From NCBI GenBank assembly GCA_016213505.1, contig JACRAF010000004.1, forward strand, positions 62,001 through 126,000: 64,000 bases of DNA, given 5' to 3'. This document shows positions 63,283 to 64,000 of this stretch, piece by piece. Both the position numbers and the translations under genes were made by a program. Each line of letters starts with the position of its first letter. Within the stretch, counting starts at the first letter, position 1. The stretch is from Devosia nanyangense. Lineage in GTDB: Bacteria; Pseudomonadota; Alphaproteobacteria; Rhizobiales; Devosiaceae. The notes beneath the pieces were generated by a model. That model searched no databases, had not been told where the DNA came from, and worked only from the letters and a program-made list of their open reading frames with translations.

Positions 63283-64000
63283 ATGCCCAATTCTCCTGTC
63301 CTGAGCCCCGCTCAGATCGACGCCTTCATCGCCGACGGCTTCGTCCGTCTCGACGACGCCTTCCCCGCAACCCTTGCCGTCGAGTGCCGCGCCATCCTCT
63401 GGGCCGCCACCGGCTGCGACCCCGACAATCCGGCGACCTGGACCAAGCCCGTCATCCGGCTTGGCGAGTTTTCGCAACCGCCTTTTGCCGCTGCCGCCAA
63501 CACGCCGCGGCTCCGTGCCGCCTTCGACCAGCTCGTCGGGACCGGCCGCTGGCTGCCGCGCGGCAGCCTCGGGACGTTTCCAGTCCGCTTTCCCTCGCCC
63601 GACGATCCGGGCGACGCCGGCTGGCACGTCGATATGAGCTTCGGCTGGCGCGAGCGGCCGAACGACTTCATGTCCTGGCGCGTCAACGTCGTCTCGAAAG
63701 ACCGCGCCTTGCTGATGCTGTTCCTCTTCTCCGATGTCGGCGAAGACGACGCGCCGACCCGCATCCGCATCGGCTCGCACCTCGATATCGCCCGCCAACT
63801 CGCCCCGGCCGGCGCGGAGGGTCTGACCCTACGCGACCTGGCTGCCGACGGCTTCGCAGGTAGCGCGCACTGTCCCGAGACACTGGCCACCGGCCCGGCC
63901 GGCACGGTCTATTTGTGCCACCCGTTCGTGGTGCACGCAGCGCAACCGCACGGCGGCACGCGCCCGCGCTTCATGGCCCAGCCGTCCCTGCTCCCGGCCG
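63283..64000 (+). CDS. Phytanoyl-CoA dioxygenase-family (PhyH-like) oxygenase, 3' end outside window
   Basis: ATG at 63283 opens a frame that runs to the end of the window (239 codons visible). The product is a non-haem Fe(II)/2-oxoglutarate oxygenase of the PhyH group: LSPAQIDAFIADGFVRLDDAFP at the N-terminus, the metal-binding H-x-D in GWHVDMSFGW, LLMLFLFSDVGEDDAPTRIRIGSH and the distal His in HPFVVHAAQPHGG. Only GAG 7 bases before the ATG resembles a ribosome site. The substrate is unknown. A structured RNA may control it. Confidence 0.9.
   Translation, partial: MPNSPVLSPAQIDAFIADGFVRLDDAFPATLAVECRAILWAATGCDPDNPATWTKPVIRLGEFSQPPFAAAANTPRLRAAFDQLVGTGRWLPRGSLGTFPVRFPSPDDPGDAGWHVDMSFGWRERPNDFMSWRVNVVSKDRALLMLFLFSDVGEDDAPTRIRIGSHLDIARQLAPAGAEGLTLRDLAADGFAGSAHCPETLATGPAGTVYLCHPFVVHAAQPHGGTRPRFMAQPSLLPA

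Overview
The window is GC-rich DNA (roughly two thirds G+C) densely packed with genes. Gene content points to an alphaproteobacterium of the Hyphomicrobiales, and a Devosia-like genome is the best guess. This is inferred from the dnaG-rpoD order, separated carA and carB, a DUF2277 protein, KGSADH-type pentose oxidation enzymes and many short exported proteins of unknown function. I see no prophage, plasmid backbone or CRISPR array. The one mobile element is an IS630-type insertion sequence.

Layout. 1-1.5 kb: end of a 3-methyladenine glycosylase gene, a tRNA with a CAU anticodon and a small exported protein. 1.5-9.5 kb: a sugar-use locus with a binding protein, permease and ATPase of a ribose/xylose-type ABC importer, a divergent LacI regulator with a clear operator, an alpha-ketoglutarate semialdehyde dehydrogenase and a fumarylacetoacetate-hydrolase-family dehydratase. 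A HicAB toxin-antitoxin module sits between the two enzyme genes. 9.7-24.7 kb: envelope and surface functions (SIMPL protein, TauE/SafE exporter, PIG-V-like and three GT39-like glycosyltransferases, a large OmpA protein), an ArsR regulator, an esterase, a GNAT protein and an LLM oxidoreductase. 24.7-33.5 kb: a large secreted repeat protein, the IS630 element placed exactly in the rpoD stop codon, then rpoD, dnaG and a lipoprotein. 33.5-47.1 kb: HdeD protein, two tandem MFS exporters, YqeY, carA, EF-hand protein, zinc metallopeptidase, periplasmic nucleotidase CpdB, cyclopropane synthase, RNase T2 and an ABC exporter. 47.1-58.3 kb: LuxR regulator, GNAT protein, DMT exporter, a PemK/MazF-type module, aldo/keto reductase, clpS and several unknowns, including a possible toxin/immunity pair. 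58.4-64 kb: carB, a methyltransferase, a HigBA module, a possible cloverleaf RNA and a truncated phytanoyl-CoA dioxygenase-like gene.

How the genes work together. The 1.5-9.5 kb locus probably imports a pentose or related sugar and performs the last two steps of the non-phosphorylative (Weimberg-type) pathway to alpha-ketoglutarate. CarA and CarB make carbamoyl phosphate although their genes lie 20 kb apart. DnaG and RpoD form the core of a macromolecular synthesis operon. Three separate type II toxin-antitoxin modules are present.

The most unusual points are the IS insertion that rebuilds the rpoD stop codon while stranding the rpoD terminator, HicAB inside a catabolic operon, the predicted four-way-junction RNA before the dioxygenase gene, the repeat-built secreted protein beside the IS, and the small coupled gene pair at 57.6-58.3 kb.
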